A stretch of DNA of 64,000 nucleotides from Amborella trichopoda (Eukaryota > Streptophyta > Magnoliopsida > Amborellales > Amborellaceae), in assembly GCF_000471905.2 (NCBI RefSeq), contig NW_006496825.1:1443750-1507749 (forward strand), written 5' to 3'. Position numbers and translations under genes: made by a program. Of this stretch, positions 53,320 to 64,000 are shown piece after piece. Below the pieces are notes generated by a model. That model made no database searches and was not told the origin of the DNA. It saw nothing but the letters and a program-made list of their open reading frames with translations. Every line of letters starts with the position of its first letter. Within the stretch, counting starts at the first letter, position 1.

Positions 53320-54430
53320 TTACATTAGGGTCTATAATATAAAAATGCTCCACCAATTCCTATAATTAAATTTACATTAGGTTTTATAATATCCCAAAAT
53401 ATTATGATATTAGACTGGTAACAAATACACCCTAAAAGAGGAAGGGTAAGTTTTGTACATGGAGGGGTCTATGGGATTCTTGTGGAGTAGAGGGTTCTTT
53501 TAGGACTACAATCAGAAGGGGGCCAGGGGTTTGATGGTCCCCTATTGGGACCAAGGGGAGGCATAGTCAGGTAGATCCTAAACACGCATGAAGACTTGCC
53601 AGCCCAACTCCATCTAAGTTTTTGGGGAAATAACAACATCTGATTGATGAATGGACGTTAATGGAGGGAGAATGAGACCTCAAACTTGACTTGGGTCACT
53701 TGATTTCTTTGGACGATCCAATATCTTCAAAGCTCTGCATCCATTGATAGAATGACTTTAATGGTGTCAGGCTGATCTTTACCACAATTAAGGTACATTT
53801 TTCTAATGAAAATCTTAATTCCTCATTATTGCAAGGAAATTATATTTGTGGTCCTACAAGAATGTGTGGGATCCTCAGCTTCATCATGAGTAGCCAGCCT
53901 ACTATGGATTTGGATAAAATCCATAACTTTGCCAAAAGTCTGGCTTGGTCTATAAACTGGAATCACATATATCGACAATGGATTGTATACAATGAGATCA
54001 TTTACCTTTGATACAAGATGGTCACAATTCCTTACAATCATTTGATGTAAAATTTGATAGTTTGGATGTGTCACAAAGTTCGAGAAAAATACTTTTGAAG
54101 TTTGAGCTTAGTCAATGGAATAATTGTAGCCACCAAATTTCACATCCAATGGTTAGAATTAATGTACCTACCTTGTATTAAAGGTAAATGGTCTCATGCT
54201 ATATTTTTTCAAAAAAAAAAAAGGTATTTGGAGAAATGGCAGGAGGAAGGAAATGTAAGTTTTACCGATTACTGTTATGAGTTTCTTTTGCTTTTAAGAA
54301 ACAAGCTTCAATGAACAATAATTTGCACTCTATTTTAATCAAGGAAAAATTTTACATAACGTTGTAACCAGTAATCTAGATTGTCTATTTTATTTGGACA
54401 GTGTAAATTTGATATTATCTTAAAGGAAAA
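53320..54430. other. Flank of the foldback MITE; no gene seen
   Basis: 53350-53394 repeats the MITE target (CCACCAATTCCTATAA, TTACATTAGG, TATAATAT), showing an older tandem duplication. Beyond that, short frames at 53826-54314 show no motif I recognise. Confidence 0.4.
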
Positions 54431-54776
54431 GGAATATCTATCTTTGGTCTTTGGATAGAATCACTTGGGATATGCGATTCATTTATAATAGGGTGCTAAA
54501 CAATGTGCTTACACAGTATTTGTGAGCTTATGAACAATCTATCCACAGTTTATGTCTCCGGAGATCATAATGATGAGGTGGTGTGAGAACTAGCAAATGA
54601 TAGGGTCTTCTCGGTGAAATCTGTTTATATGTTTTTATACCATGATAGAGTTAGATGGGAGCAGCCAAATCTTAAAGATATTTGGAAATGATGTATCCCT
54701 CATAAGATTCAGATTTTTCTGTGGACGTTATCTTTTTTTTTGATAGATTTCCAAATTTATTCATAAAAGGTACAAA

Positions 54777-55277
54777 TTACATCAATGAATCCACATTACC
54801 AGCGATCACCAGCGAATCCAAAAGCATTCCTCTCTTAGCCAAAGAATCAGCCACACCATTAGCCTCCCTATACACATGTTTTAGAGATAAAGACAATAAA
54901 AACAAAAAATCGAAAATCTGCAGCCCGATCAGTTTCAGTTGCCAAGGAAGCCGTTGTTCTTTCTTATACCATCTAATAACATTAAACAAATCCCCTTCAA
55001 TAACAAAATCACCTCCAAGGTACCTGTGCTTCAAACCATTTAAAACTCGAAATAATTCAGCATGTTTAGCTGTTGTAATACCGCAAGGTTCAACATATGT
55101 AAGTAGAATATTCCCTTGACAATCTCGGATTACTCCACCATAACCAACTGGGCCTGGATTCCCTAAAGAGCTACCATCAAAATTCAACTTTAGAACTCCC
55201 TGATTTGGTGGCTTCCATCTAACACAGGGTCTATTTCTAGGTACATCCAATTGAACAAGATTCGAAAGATTAATCAT
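54777..55277 (-). CDS. LINE-C copy 3 RNase H domain, intact catalytic set
   Basis: A 166-residue open frame: VLKLNFDGSSLGNPGPVGYG, ITTAKHAELFRVLNGLKH, FVIEGDLFNVIRWYKKEQR and HVYREANGVADSLAKRG. The four acidic residues expected for RNase H (D in NFDG, E in HAEL, D in EGD, D in VADSL) are all present. It ends in a normal stop before the 3' UTR. Plant L1 LINEs often carry this domain at the ORF2 C-terminus; it degrades the RNA in the RNA-DNA hybrid. Confidence 0.82.
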   Translation of the reverse strand: MINLSNLVQLDVPRNRPCVRWKPPNQGVLKLNFDGSSLGNPGPVGYGGVIRDCQGNILLTYVEPCGITTAKHAELFRVLNGLKHRYLGGDFVIEGDLFNVIRWYKKEQRLPWQLKLIGLQIFDFLFLLSLSLKHVYREANGVADSLAKRGMLLDSLVIAGNVDSLM

Positions 55278-55383
55278 AACATCAGTTTTGGAAATACCCC
55301 AACCCTCTTTAGTAATTAATAACCACGACTAGAGACTTAATTTAATATTATTGATCACCCTTTCAAAGCTAGAAACCACCCCA

Positions 55384-56270
55384 TCAGAAGTTCTCCTGTT
55401 CCTTTCCAACCACACTTCCCACAGAATAGCTCCCCGTAAAACTTTCCAAATTTATCCTCCAACTTTTGGTAGAGGTACATCTATTTGAACAATCAGGTCC
55501 AAAACATTTTGTGGTAGTATTAACTTTATCTCCATCAAATGAAAACACCACCACAAAAATTTGGAAACAAACGAGCAATGAATGAACAAATGTGCCCCCC
55601 GTCTCTCCATCATCCTTACACATTAAGCACATATTCGTAGTTATCTTCCATCTCTTGATGAGATTATCTACAGTAAGGACTTTATCTTGAGCTGCTAACC
55701 AAATAAACACTTGCACTTTAAGATAAATAGACCATCTCTAAATTCGCGAAATCTTAAGAAGACTCCAACGTACTCTATCAAAGAAAAGAAGTTTGTAGAT
55801 GGATTTTCCTGAGAACTGTCCATCTTATCTATCTCCATACCAACTTCATCCTCTTGATGTTGCCTAATATCCACCTGATAAAGATCCTATAAATACTTGA
55901 TAAATGACAAATAAAGATAGCTACGGATCCTATCATAAGGAAATGTGATATTCCAACTAACCTTATCACCTATCACTTCTACTATATCAGCAACCATAGC
56001 ATGTGGTGCACTTGTTTTTTCATATAAAAGAGGATAGCTATATATTAGGGGCATATCACCTAACCACTTATGGTGCCAAAAGATGTCGATGAACCTGATC
56101 CAGACAACCACCTCACGTTGCGATCAACCACTTGCTTAAAAGAATAAATATTTATCCAAAGAGAAGAAGTACTCACTCTACCAACTCCCCTATTGATCCA
56201 CATACCAAACCTATCCACACCATATTTAGAGGCAAGCACTCTATACCACAATTGATCTTTAGAGTGCATG
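55384..56270 (-). pseudogene. LINE-C copy 3 zf-RVT region, broken
   Basis: Reads MHSKDQLWYRVLASKYGVD, FWHHKWLGDMPLIYSYPLLY, GDKVSWNITFPYDRIRSYLY, then MQVFIWLAAQDKVLTVDNLI, MCLMCKDDGE and FVHSLLVC. The zinc cluster C-x2-C...H-x4-C is visible. Frames change near 55720, 55900 and 56080. Confidence 0.78.
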
Positions 56271-56275
56271 CTTCT

Positions 56276-57740
56276 TCACCACCATTTGTATAACAACGAC
56301 GCATTCATAAGTGGAAATCGTCTCAAACCTAAATCCCCCTCACCCTTTAGGGTACAAACCTTATCCCATTGAATAAGATGATATTTCCTCTCTTCACCAA
56401 AAGAACCCCATAAAAACTTATGCATAATAAATTCAATGCGCCTTGCCATTGCCCTTGGCATGAGCATCAAAGACATTTGATAAAATGGTAGATTTGCTAA
56501 GTAAGAAAGTAGCAAAGTAACATGTCAATCCAAAGACTTAGGCTTCCACAGATCGAGCTTAAATTGAACTCGTTGTATAACATTATCCCAAGCAGCAACA
56601 TGCACATTCCCTATCGAAATAGGTAGTCCCAAATATTTGAACGGAAAGACTTCACCCTATACCGAAACTGTATCGTTAAGCTTTGAACCACTTGCTCATC
56701 ACAATTAACCCTAATCAAAGCTGATTTACCAAAATTTACTTTTAATCCCATAAGAACCTCACAACAAGTAAGGAAAAGCTTGATATTGTCAATTTGAGCA
56801 GCATTTGCATCACAAAAGAGCAGCATGTCATCAACATACTGTAGATGGGAGATTCGTAAACCATTATGGGCAACCTTAAAGCCATTGAAGTAACCTTTAT
56901 CCGCAATATTGCAAATCATCTTGCTAAACCACTCCGCATACAGAGTAAAAAGAAAGGGTGATAGGGGATCACCTTGTCTAAGGCCCCTGGAAGCTCTGAA
57001 AAAACCTTTTGGGCTATCATTAATTAGGATAAAAAAGTGAGCCATCGAGAGGCACCAAAAAATCCAGCTTCTCCACTTAAAGACAAAACCCATATTTTTA
57101 AGAACCTCCATCAGAATACACCACTCTAGCCTATCATAATCTTTCTCTATATCCAGTTTCATCACTACACCTGACTCCCTACTTAAACACTTAGAGTGAA
57201 TGCTTTCTTGTGCGGTGAGCACACAATCCAAAATCATTATATTTTGGATAAAAGACGATTGAGTTTCAACGACAAAAAACAAGAGGACAATCTTTAAATA
57301 CTCTGCTAAAATTTTGGCAATGATTTTATACAAACTAGTGAGGAGATTAATGGGTCTGATATCAGAAAGGGAAGAAATAACATATCTCTTTGGGATTAAT
57401 GCTATAAAAGTAGCATTGACACTTTTAAAGAGTTCCCCTGTCTCCATAAATCCCTAACCATATCCAGCAAGTCCACTTCACCACTGACCAAAATCTCTGA
57501 AAGAAGAATAAGGAAGAACCATCTGGTCCACGGGATTTATCCACTGGAAGTTTAAAAACAACTTGTTGTAATTCCTCTATTGAGACCCCTATTTCAAAGC
57601 TTTCAGCTAACTCAGCAGAAATTCTAGAAAAAACAAGACCCTCCGTATTAGGCTTAAAGGGAATTTCGGAAGAGAAAGCCTTCTTGAAAATGAGAAATAA
57701 TGTTAGATTCCCATACGATATTATCATCCACATCAACACC
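56276..57740 (-). pseudogene. LINE-C copy 3 reverse transcriptase (YVDD box)
   Basis: One frame of 278 residues (56611-57447) holds VNATFIALIPKRYVISSLSD, VVMKLDIEKDYDRLEWCIL, RGLRQGDPLSPFLFTLYAEW and HLQYVDDMLLFC, so RT motifs 2 to 5 are continuous. Upstream 57425-57739 carries LPVDKSRGPDGSSLFFFQRF. Thumb-side MSLMLMPRAMARRIEFIMHK is in a further frame. The box is YVDD where the other families here have YADD. Confidence 0.85.
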
Positions 57741-57789
57741 AGGAATCACTAAGCCCGATATATCATTTTGTCACCTTCGAGCACTAGCA

Positions 57790-58905
57790 ATTGTATGAAA
57801 AAATTTAGTATTACGGTCTCCTTCTTTTCGCCACTTTACTAACCTGTGCTTCCAGAAAATTTCTTCCAATCGATAATAATCCTCAAGAGATGACAGCAGC
57901 CGGTTCTTAAGAACCAGGTCACCCTCAGAAATGAGATCTATCTATTGAACATCTTGCTCCCATCTATGAATCGCAGTAAGAGTCTGATCAATTTTGTTTT
58001 TCACAAAGGGTCAATTCTCAGCTTTCCATGTTAATAAATTATGATTAACATTGAGTAATTTTTTATGGATCCAAAAATCAACATAACCTAAGGAAAAGGA
58101 ATTAGCCCAAGTGGATTTGATCAAATCAACAACACTAGGTTCCTCTAAACAAACCAATTCCAACATAAAAGGCTTCCTCCCACCAGGAATCAATTTTGTA
58201 TTCATCAACAAATGAATGTGACCAGATGAAAGTTTATGCAAAGCTTTAACCGATGCCAATGGAAAAACTTCCATCTAATTAGGAGTCACCAATAAATGGT
58301 CCAGTTTAGACATAACTAGATTAGTCGTATTGTAATTGGACCAAGTATATTTGGCCCCCACAAAAGACAAATCTAGCAACTGAAACCGCTCCATAAAAGA
58401 GTTAAACAATTGCATCATAGAATTGATGGGAATATTCAAAGATGTATCATCTGGTCAATGAAAGTAATTAAAATCACCACCCAAACAGATAGAAAAATTA
58501 TGGAAAAGTAAAACATTGTCCAAAGCATTGAGAAAGTCTTCTTTAAGAGTAGGAAATACATGTCCATAGACATTCACAAGTCCCCACGAAGTTTCTGCAT
58601 CAGAACCCTGAAAAAACAATGCCAAAAACCTATCCTTTCTAATAACCTCCACAAACTGTAGAGCAAGAGGATCCCATAAGACCCAAAAACCCTCAGAAGC
58701 CCCTATTGAATCAACCCCTTCAAACTTAACTGCCCTTGGGCCCTAACACTCTTTAACTAAAGCAAAAGTAGGAGCAAAAGACTTAGTTTCATGCAAAATA
58801 ACAACTACTGGTCTAAACTTTTGAGTAAAAGCTTTACATCACTTCTGCGTCTGGTATCCCCTAGACCTCTGATATTCCAATGGAGGATCAATATCAAGGG
58901 TGAGA
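57790..58905 (-). pseudogene. LINE-C copy 3 endonuclease domain, broken
   Basis: Starts at about 58900 with LILHWNIRGLGDTRRRSDV, continues VEVIRKDRFLALFF-type sequence, WGLVNVYGHVFPTLKED and ICLGGDFNYFH with catalytic GDFN. It then gives HKLSSGHIHLLMN, where SDH is expected, and GGRKPFMLELVCLEEP. Several stops. Confidence 0.75.
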
Positions 58906-60770
58906 GGTAGAACCAAGGCCCTCCTCAAAGGACCCTATATCGCCACCATCTTCAAAAAGGCCTTCATAAACGTGATCATCACTCGAATTGGAGGAGTCGC
59001 TGCTAACCTCCACCATTGCAACATCATTGATTCTGATACCCCACTCTCGCTTTGGCTTTGGATCCTTAGTTGCGATATGAGCAAACCATCTAACTGGGTG
59101 ACTCTCCTTAATGGGACCACTCTGCATCTTAAAATTTTTAGGAGTCCTATCGACCGGCTCCTTTACTGGTATAGCTTTTGCTGATTTTGCTTTCGTCAAC
59201 TGCTCCTTTATTGTTTTGACCAGCATTGCTAACAGAACCTCATATGAAAACCCAATATCAGCCACCATCATAGAAATCCTATCATCACTACTAATATCAG
59301 CACCACCATTATCTACTGCTTCAGCAAGACCGTCATTAGTCAAAATAACAGTGTCAAACGGTTGAACAACTGGGAGCTCTAGCGGAACACCATGATCTAG
59401 GCCAGTATCCCCTTCCACCTCTCCCAGACCATCAATAGCAAAGTGGAGAGGTAAAGGACCACCAGGATCCATGCCAACATCCCCTTCCACCTCTCCCAGT
59501 CTGTGGATAAGTAAAGTTTAGCCTGAGGAATCATATTAATCGGCTGTTCCCATTCTTCCTCCACCAAAGCCAGATTGAACCTCTTCATGTCAAAGGGAAA
59601 GTGAGCATCAGACACAGGGACCTCTTCCTCTATCTGCTCCTCAACCATTTGCTCCTCGTTAATGTCGTCAATCATCACTAGAGCTAATGGATCAATGGGA
59701 TCTCTCATCCTCGAATGTAGCAACACCTTCTTTCTAGCAGCCCGACGAAAAGGTAGAAACCTCATCCTTGAAACAGTACACCACCAGAGCAGTACCACTA
59801 GCAGAAAATATTGCACCGACAGAGGGAGATAACTATGGCCAAAATTTTCAGGCTTTGAGGAGGTAGAGAGAATAGAATTAGAGAAGAAGGAAAGCTCACT
59901 GAAGGAAACTCTGGGGAATCCACTCAAGTTGACCCCTTGTCACAATCATGCATAGAAAATCGGAGAGTATCCTCTCCCAAAACCGTCGATTCAATACGTG
60001 TAGAGCATAAAACAACCTTCCCAATAAAAACTGGATTCACCGACTTTTCATAGATATGAGGGCTAATGTGATCCGGTGAACCCGAAGGAGCACCACAATC
60101 AATTAAAGGCCTCTTTCCTTTACTCATGGGAGATGAAGACAGTAAGAGATAGTCAAAGGAATCGTTAGGAAAGTGGCCCACCTGAACCCAAATCGTTTTG
60201 AAATTCAAAACATTAGAGCCTAGACTACCTCCACGTGTATTATTCAACCCCAAAAAGTGGAATTTGAAATTCATACTGGCATTCTGCACCTGAGACCCCA
60301 CACCATGGAAAACCTTCTTATTCCTTTTATTATTGACCAGAGTCCAACCATCATCATCCAAGGGTAAAACACCACTCTGACAACGATGCTGACTTAATAT
60401 CATTGACCTCATTTGCCTCCATAATTGAATCAATTAAAAAACTTTGAAGGCCCATTTGCAAATGAATCTTGTGCGATAAATGATCCTTCTTCAAACGCCA
60501 CAGATTGACACGCACGGAGTCCATAGACTCCACTTTCAACATCTCCCAATCAATATCACAAAACGAACTACAAACATTTGCCAGTTTTTGAAAGATGACC
60601 AGTTTCCATGTATGTAAAGGTATGCCCCAAAAAGTGACTCAAACCCTTTTTCTTTCAGCAAAAGACTCATGAGCAGAAGGACTCCATAGATCCAAAGACA
60701 ATAATTTACCTCGAATTCTGACAAATCTATTAAGAGAGAGCACAAACTTAAAGATAACTTGAAGAAGTGG
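58894..60770 (-). pseudogene. LINE-C copy 3 ORF1, N-terminally truncated
   Basis: The DUF4283 region is readable as FVRIRGKLLSLDLWSPSAHE, WGIPLHTWKLVIFQKLANVC and FCDIDWEML (60540-60760, frame-shifted). The C-terminal frame 58894-59490 (198 residues) is acidic and Ser-rich and contains KAIPVKEPVDRTPKNF and VSSDSSNSSDDHVYEGLFED. A roughly 66-bp duplication (CCTTCCACCTCTCCCAG words at 59412 and 59484) lies at 59405-59500. Confidence 0.7.
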
Positions 60771-61764
60771 GGAAAACTTATTATTAACTATAGCATTTTA
60801 TGCAAAGAGGATAAGGCGACCTGAAACCATTCATTCCTCCATTACCATTTTACTTTATCATTATGGAGGTGGGCTTTTTGTTTAATTGGTTTCTTGCTTT
60901 CTCTCCCTGAACAACATGTGAGAATCATTGATCATCGGTCTATTCCTTCTATACCGAAGTTAGGTGTCATGATTTGGCAGATTTTCAGCGCTTCAGTAAG
61001 AGGTGTGCCTTGAAAGGAATAGATACATTTTTAAAGGAAAGTGCTTAGAGATAGCCCCAGTTCAAGAGAAGATAATTCAAAATGTGTGGTTATGGCTATC
61101 CATTATTAAAGAAGGTTTTGGTATATCAAAGATTGTTATACTCCACAATATCCGGGATTTGATGCAACAGAAGGCGCATAGACCAATAATCTGTAAACTT
61201 GGCTCCCTCTTAATAATGGTTGCGTGAAGCTTAATTTTGATAGAAGCTCTTACAGGAACACAGGGCTAACGAGTTGTGGTGGTGTTGTGAGAGATCCGTC
61301 TGGCATGGAAATTTTCTTCTACTACAGTTCATGTGGGACATTTATAGCCAATCAAGTTGAGTAACTGATTGTATTACATGAGCTTAAATTATTGAAAGAT
61401 CATTGTCTGACTTTGGGCCAGATGGTGGAAGGGGACTCTCTAAATGTCATTCAGTGGTGCTCTGGGTTTAGTAAGCTATCCTGGAGTCCATGGTAGTATT
61501 GCTTCCAAATTATGGACTTATGCCACAATCAGGTGGTTGCTTCCAACCATATTTACAGGGAGGCTAATGAGATAGCTGACTTTCTTGCATAAGAAGGGGC
61601 TCGGGCTGATTATTTGTTTATTTCGTCTTTATTGCTGTAATTGTGATGACATTTTTTGAATAATAAAGTTATGTGCACTTGTCAAAAAAAAAAAAAAACA
61701 ACAGGTTCATAGGCAAAATCTTTGACCAAAGGCCTTTCTCCATGGAAAATTGTTCCTATGTGTC

Positions 61765-62025
61765 GAGGGATGCAATTTCTACATTTGTGTCCCCCTAGGT
61801 ATAAAACATCAATATGAAAGATGGATGCAAATGAGTGGTCTATTTTAAAATAGTTAAAACTAGCAGTCTAAATATTTTTTTTATAAAATTTTTATTTTTA
61901 ATTTTTAAAATTTATTTATTTTTTTATATTCATGATTTCCATGTTACAAATTATATGTCCTTAAAAATTGGGTCAAAAAATTCATCTCAAAAATATATTT
62001 TTAAGAGGGGACTCATTTCTACATG
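61765..62025. repeat. Dispersed repeat family 2, copy 3
   Basis: Words in the shared order: ATTTCTACATTTGTG, CTAGGTATAAAACATCAA, AAAGATGGATGCAAATGAGT, CCATGTTACAAATTATATG and CATTTCTACATGG. More diverged than copies 1 and 2. Confidence 0.55.
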
Positions 62026-63571
62026 GACTCATAGAAACCTTGTGTTTCTCTGTAACTAAGCTAGATTTGAGCAACAACATATTTAAATGGCCCTTCCCCT
62101 CTATTGGTCCCTAGTCTCATACACCTTGACCTTAGATTCATTAAGTCTAGTATGTTTTGCATAATGATCTTTTCACCGCTAATTTAGATGCAATATTTCT
62201 TCACTCTAATTAGTTTGAGAGGTCAACATTCCTCAGTTCAGGGAATTCCAAGGTTCATTTAGGTGCTATCCAAATAATAAAAATCTATTTTCTAAGAAAT
62301 ATTTTTCACGAGAAATACATTTTACAAGAAATAGATTTTTTTAAAAAATATTTTTTGAGGGATCCACATCATATGCATGGAACCGGCCATGTGCATTGGT
62401 AAAAGTTTATGCCCTTGAATCCTTGGACCCAAACAACCCCAAAATCTTCCTTGTCCGAAATTGGTGTAGCTTCTCAGGACCAAAATGGGCCCTCATAGAC
62501 CGTAAAGGAACCCAGTGAAAGATGGCATCTTAGTTTTTGTTTAGGCAAGCACACGCGAAAGAAAAAGAGAAGCAAATAATTTCACTAATTTTGGAGCGCA
62601 AAACCTGATTTTGTATATCTAGGTTTTGACATCAGTTAGGTTTTTGGATCCATATACACCCATCAAAACGTAGTTTTGGCGATACCCAAAACCCGTCAAA
62701 ATGAGCACATGCTCGTTCCAAAACATAGCTGGAATGCGACAGGCTGGAATTGCCTAGACTGTTACACATTGTTTGAAAAACCGCTGGATCTAACCTGTAA
62801 CCGTCTGGTTAGATCGAAACCTATTCCTTGCTGGTTTTGGTTTCGAGCAGTTCTAGTTATTGGTCTGTATTTTAAAAATAAAATTTTTAAAAAATGTCTA
62901 TAAAATCTTAAAAATAAGGAACATGATTTGTACTACATTTTTTAATATTTTTTACATTATGGTAAATATTAAAAATTGTTTTGGTTACTAATACTCACTT
63001 TTAAACTCAAAATTTCATTCATTTTCAACTTCATTTGAATGTGTTTTGTTTTAATTATTATTTATATGCTTTTCATATTTAGTAGATTTTTTTTGTTTTT
63101 TTCAACAATTTTTTTGCTGCTCGGGACTTGTTTGATTAGAATGGTTGAATCGACCGGTTTACCGATTAGATCGGTTAAACCGCTTCTGGCCCATGTCCGA
63201 TTAACTGTTCCAGTTCGATTTTACGAACACTGGTCATGCCGCCCACCCATTAACTCCATTCGTTGCTTATCTCTTCTTATCTGATGGCCCTACAATTGTA
63301 AATATTTTTTGCTTCAATTTGTTTTACTTTCGGAAAGTGCAGAGTTGGGTTATTGTTAAGATGAACGATCTCTATTTTGCTCCTTAAGTTGGAGGCTTTC
63401 TCTCGTACGCCTCTCCCTCTCATATGCTTGCACTTTGTGACTCTATCTCTATTTTTCATGGATTTCATTCTATTCATCGGCTTTTTTTCATGATTTTATT
63501 TAGTGGTGTTATTTGTGTTCAAATGGATTCACTACTTCATTTTGTTAATGTCTGAATCACCATTTATTGGG
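62026..63571. other. No gene seen
   Basis: AT-rich DNA. Patches at 62750-62830 and 63130-63240 are rich in CCGGTTTACCGATTAGATCGG-type words reminiscent of those near 2100 and 22500, probably a dispersed repeat. No coding similarity. Confidence 0.35.
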
Positions 63572-63940
63572 GGGTGCGGTTTGTATTAGGCCGAGGCTTT
63601 AAATAATCAAAGTAAAGTGATGTGGTTTCAATACTAGAAATCTTTGTGATAGCCTTAAAATATATTTTCTTTCAAATTATAAAATTTTAAGCTTTGAAAA
63701 TTGTGTAAATCGAGCATATCTATGAAAACTTGAAAATTTACAGTAAAAAAATACATTATAAGATCCACTAATTTTAAAATTTGAAATTTATTTTCTTTTC
63801 TCATGTCTATGCATCTTTTGATTGAGATGATTAATTTGAAGATATTTGGACATTAAAACAACTTGTTTTAGTGAACTTTTTGAGGTACGCGCTGATTTGA
63901 TTGTTTAGGCCCTCGTGCTTATATAAACGTTTTCCGTGCT
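63572..63940. mobile_element. MITE family 1, copy 3 (inverted relative to copy 1)
   Basis: Its reverse complement follows copy 1 closely: TTCATAGATATGCTCGA/TTCATAGATCTGCTCGA, then TACACAATTTTCAAAGCTT/TACACTATTTTTGAAGCTT, then TATCACAAAGAT/CATCACAAAGAT. The ends read GGGTGCGGTTTGTATTAGGC and GAGGGCCTAAACAATCAAA (as reverse complement). Confidence 0.6.
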
Positions 63941-64000
63941 TGCATAGTGTAACAAATTAGTTTGTACCAATGATTTAAAAACGGATAGGTGATCCGGATC

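Larger units (their letters stand above)
54733..60770 (-). mobile_element. LINE-C copy 3, 5' truncated within ORF1
   Basis: Poly-T at 54733-54741 is its A-tail. Minus-strand order: ORF1 (DUF4283 onward), endonuclease, RT, zf-RVT, RNase H. It is inserted antisense into LINE-C copy 2. The 5' edge is in the DUF4283 coding region near 60770. No target-site duplication was found, and a few target codons seem to be missing at the junction. Several domains retain long open stretches, so this is the youngest-looking LINE-C. Confidence 0.85.
54431..61697 (+). mobile_element. LINE-C copy 2, split by nested LINE-C copy 3
   Basis: Left part 54431-54730 ends NDRVFSVKSVYMFLYHDRVR and PHKIQIFLWTL. The right part from about 60771 resumes NLKKWGKLI...LCKEDKA, then CVKLNFDRSSYRNTG, LTSCGGVVRDPSGMEIFFYY, QMVEGDSLNVIQWCSG and YREANEIADFLA, an RNase H with frameshifts but all four acidic positions. 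It ends TTTGAATAATAAAGTTATG and an A-tail at 61684-61697. The join within zf-RVT identifies the nested insert. Confidence 0.82.

Overview
The window is nuclear DNA from a flowering plant. Evidence: several families of plant L1-type LINEs with a C-terminal RNase H domain, a long LTR-like unit, Mutator-like MITEs, a plant SINE/RTE-type tail, and a split nuclear gene resembling the plastid ABC ATPase ABCI11 (NAP14). I cannot name the species. Nearly all other open frames are repeat-derived or degenerate. The labels LINE-A, LINE-B and LINE-C below are mine.

Host gene. Six plus-strand exons with matching splice phases (2421-2500, 10809-10860, 10956-11089, 22723-22837, 23159-23245, 23377-23425) encode most of an ABC nucleotide-binding domain: strand region, Walker A, Q-loop, LSGG signature, Walker B and D-loop start. 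The 5' exon lies left of the window. The 3' part is either degraded or very far away; weak remnants are at 24147-24169 and 46513-46578. An 8.3-kb intron holds LINE-A, and an 11.6-kb intron holds LTR-like noncoding repeats, minisatellites, purine tracts and an assembly gap.

Layout. 0.6-1.5 kb: MITE and a LINE RNase H scrap. 3.4-9.9 kb: LINE-A, minus strand, decayed. 11.1-19.9 kb: LTR-like repeats, a 40-bp minisatellite, polypyrimidine and polypurine tracts and an N gap (16620-17172). 24.2-27.8 kb: a long TGTCACGACC...GGTCGTTACA unit resembling a solo LTR. 29.07-30.07 kb: a LINE-B deletion derivative (minus). 31.4-32.5 kb: LINE-A-like 3' end (plus). 33.06-40.15 kb: a near-complete LINE-B (plus) with target-site duplication and A-tail, followed about 0.4 kb later by a tail-to-tail minus LINE-B (40.55-44.03 kb). 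44.1-44.35 kb: SINE/RTE-like tail. 47.8-50.35 kb: plus LINE-C interrupted by an antisense LINE-C scrap, with an 804-bp MITE in its A-tail. 52.7-53.3 kb: foldback MITE with a perfect 9-bp duplication. 54.4-61.7 kb: another plus LINE-C split by a 6-kb minus LINE-C. 61.7-64 kb: AT-rich DNA with two dispersed repeats.

The most informative content is the hidden exon chain of an ABCI11-like gene inside transposon-filled introns, and the readable history of LINE nesting, deletion and inverted pairing. I found no CRISPR, rRNA or tRNA gene, and no convincing novel enzyme system.
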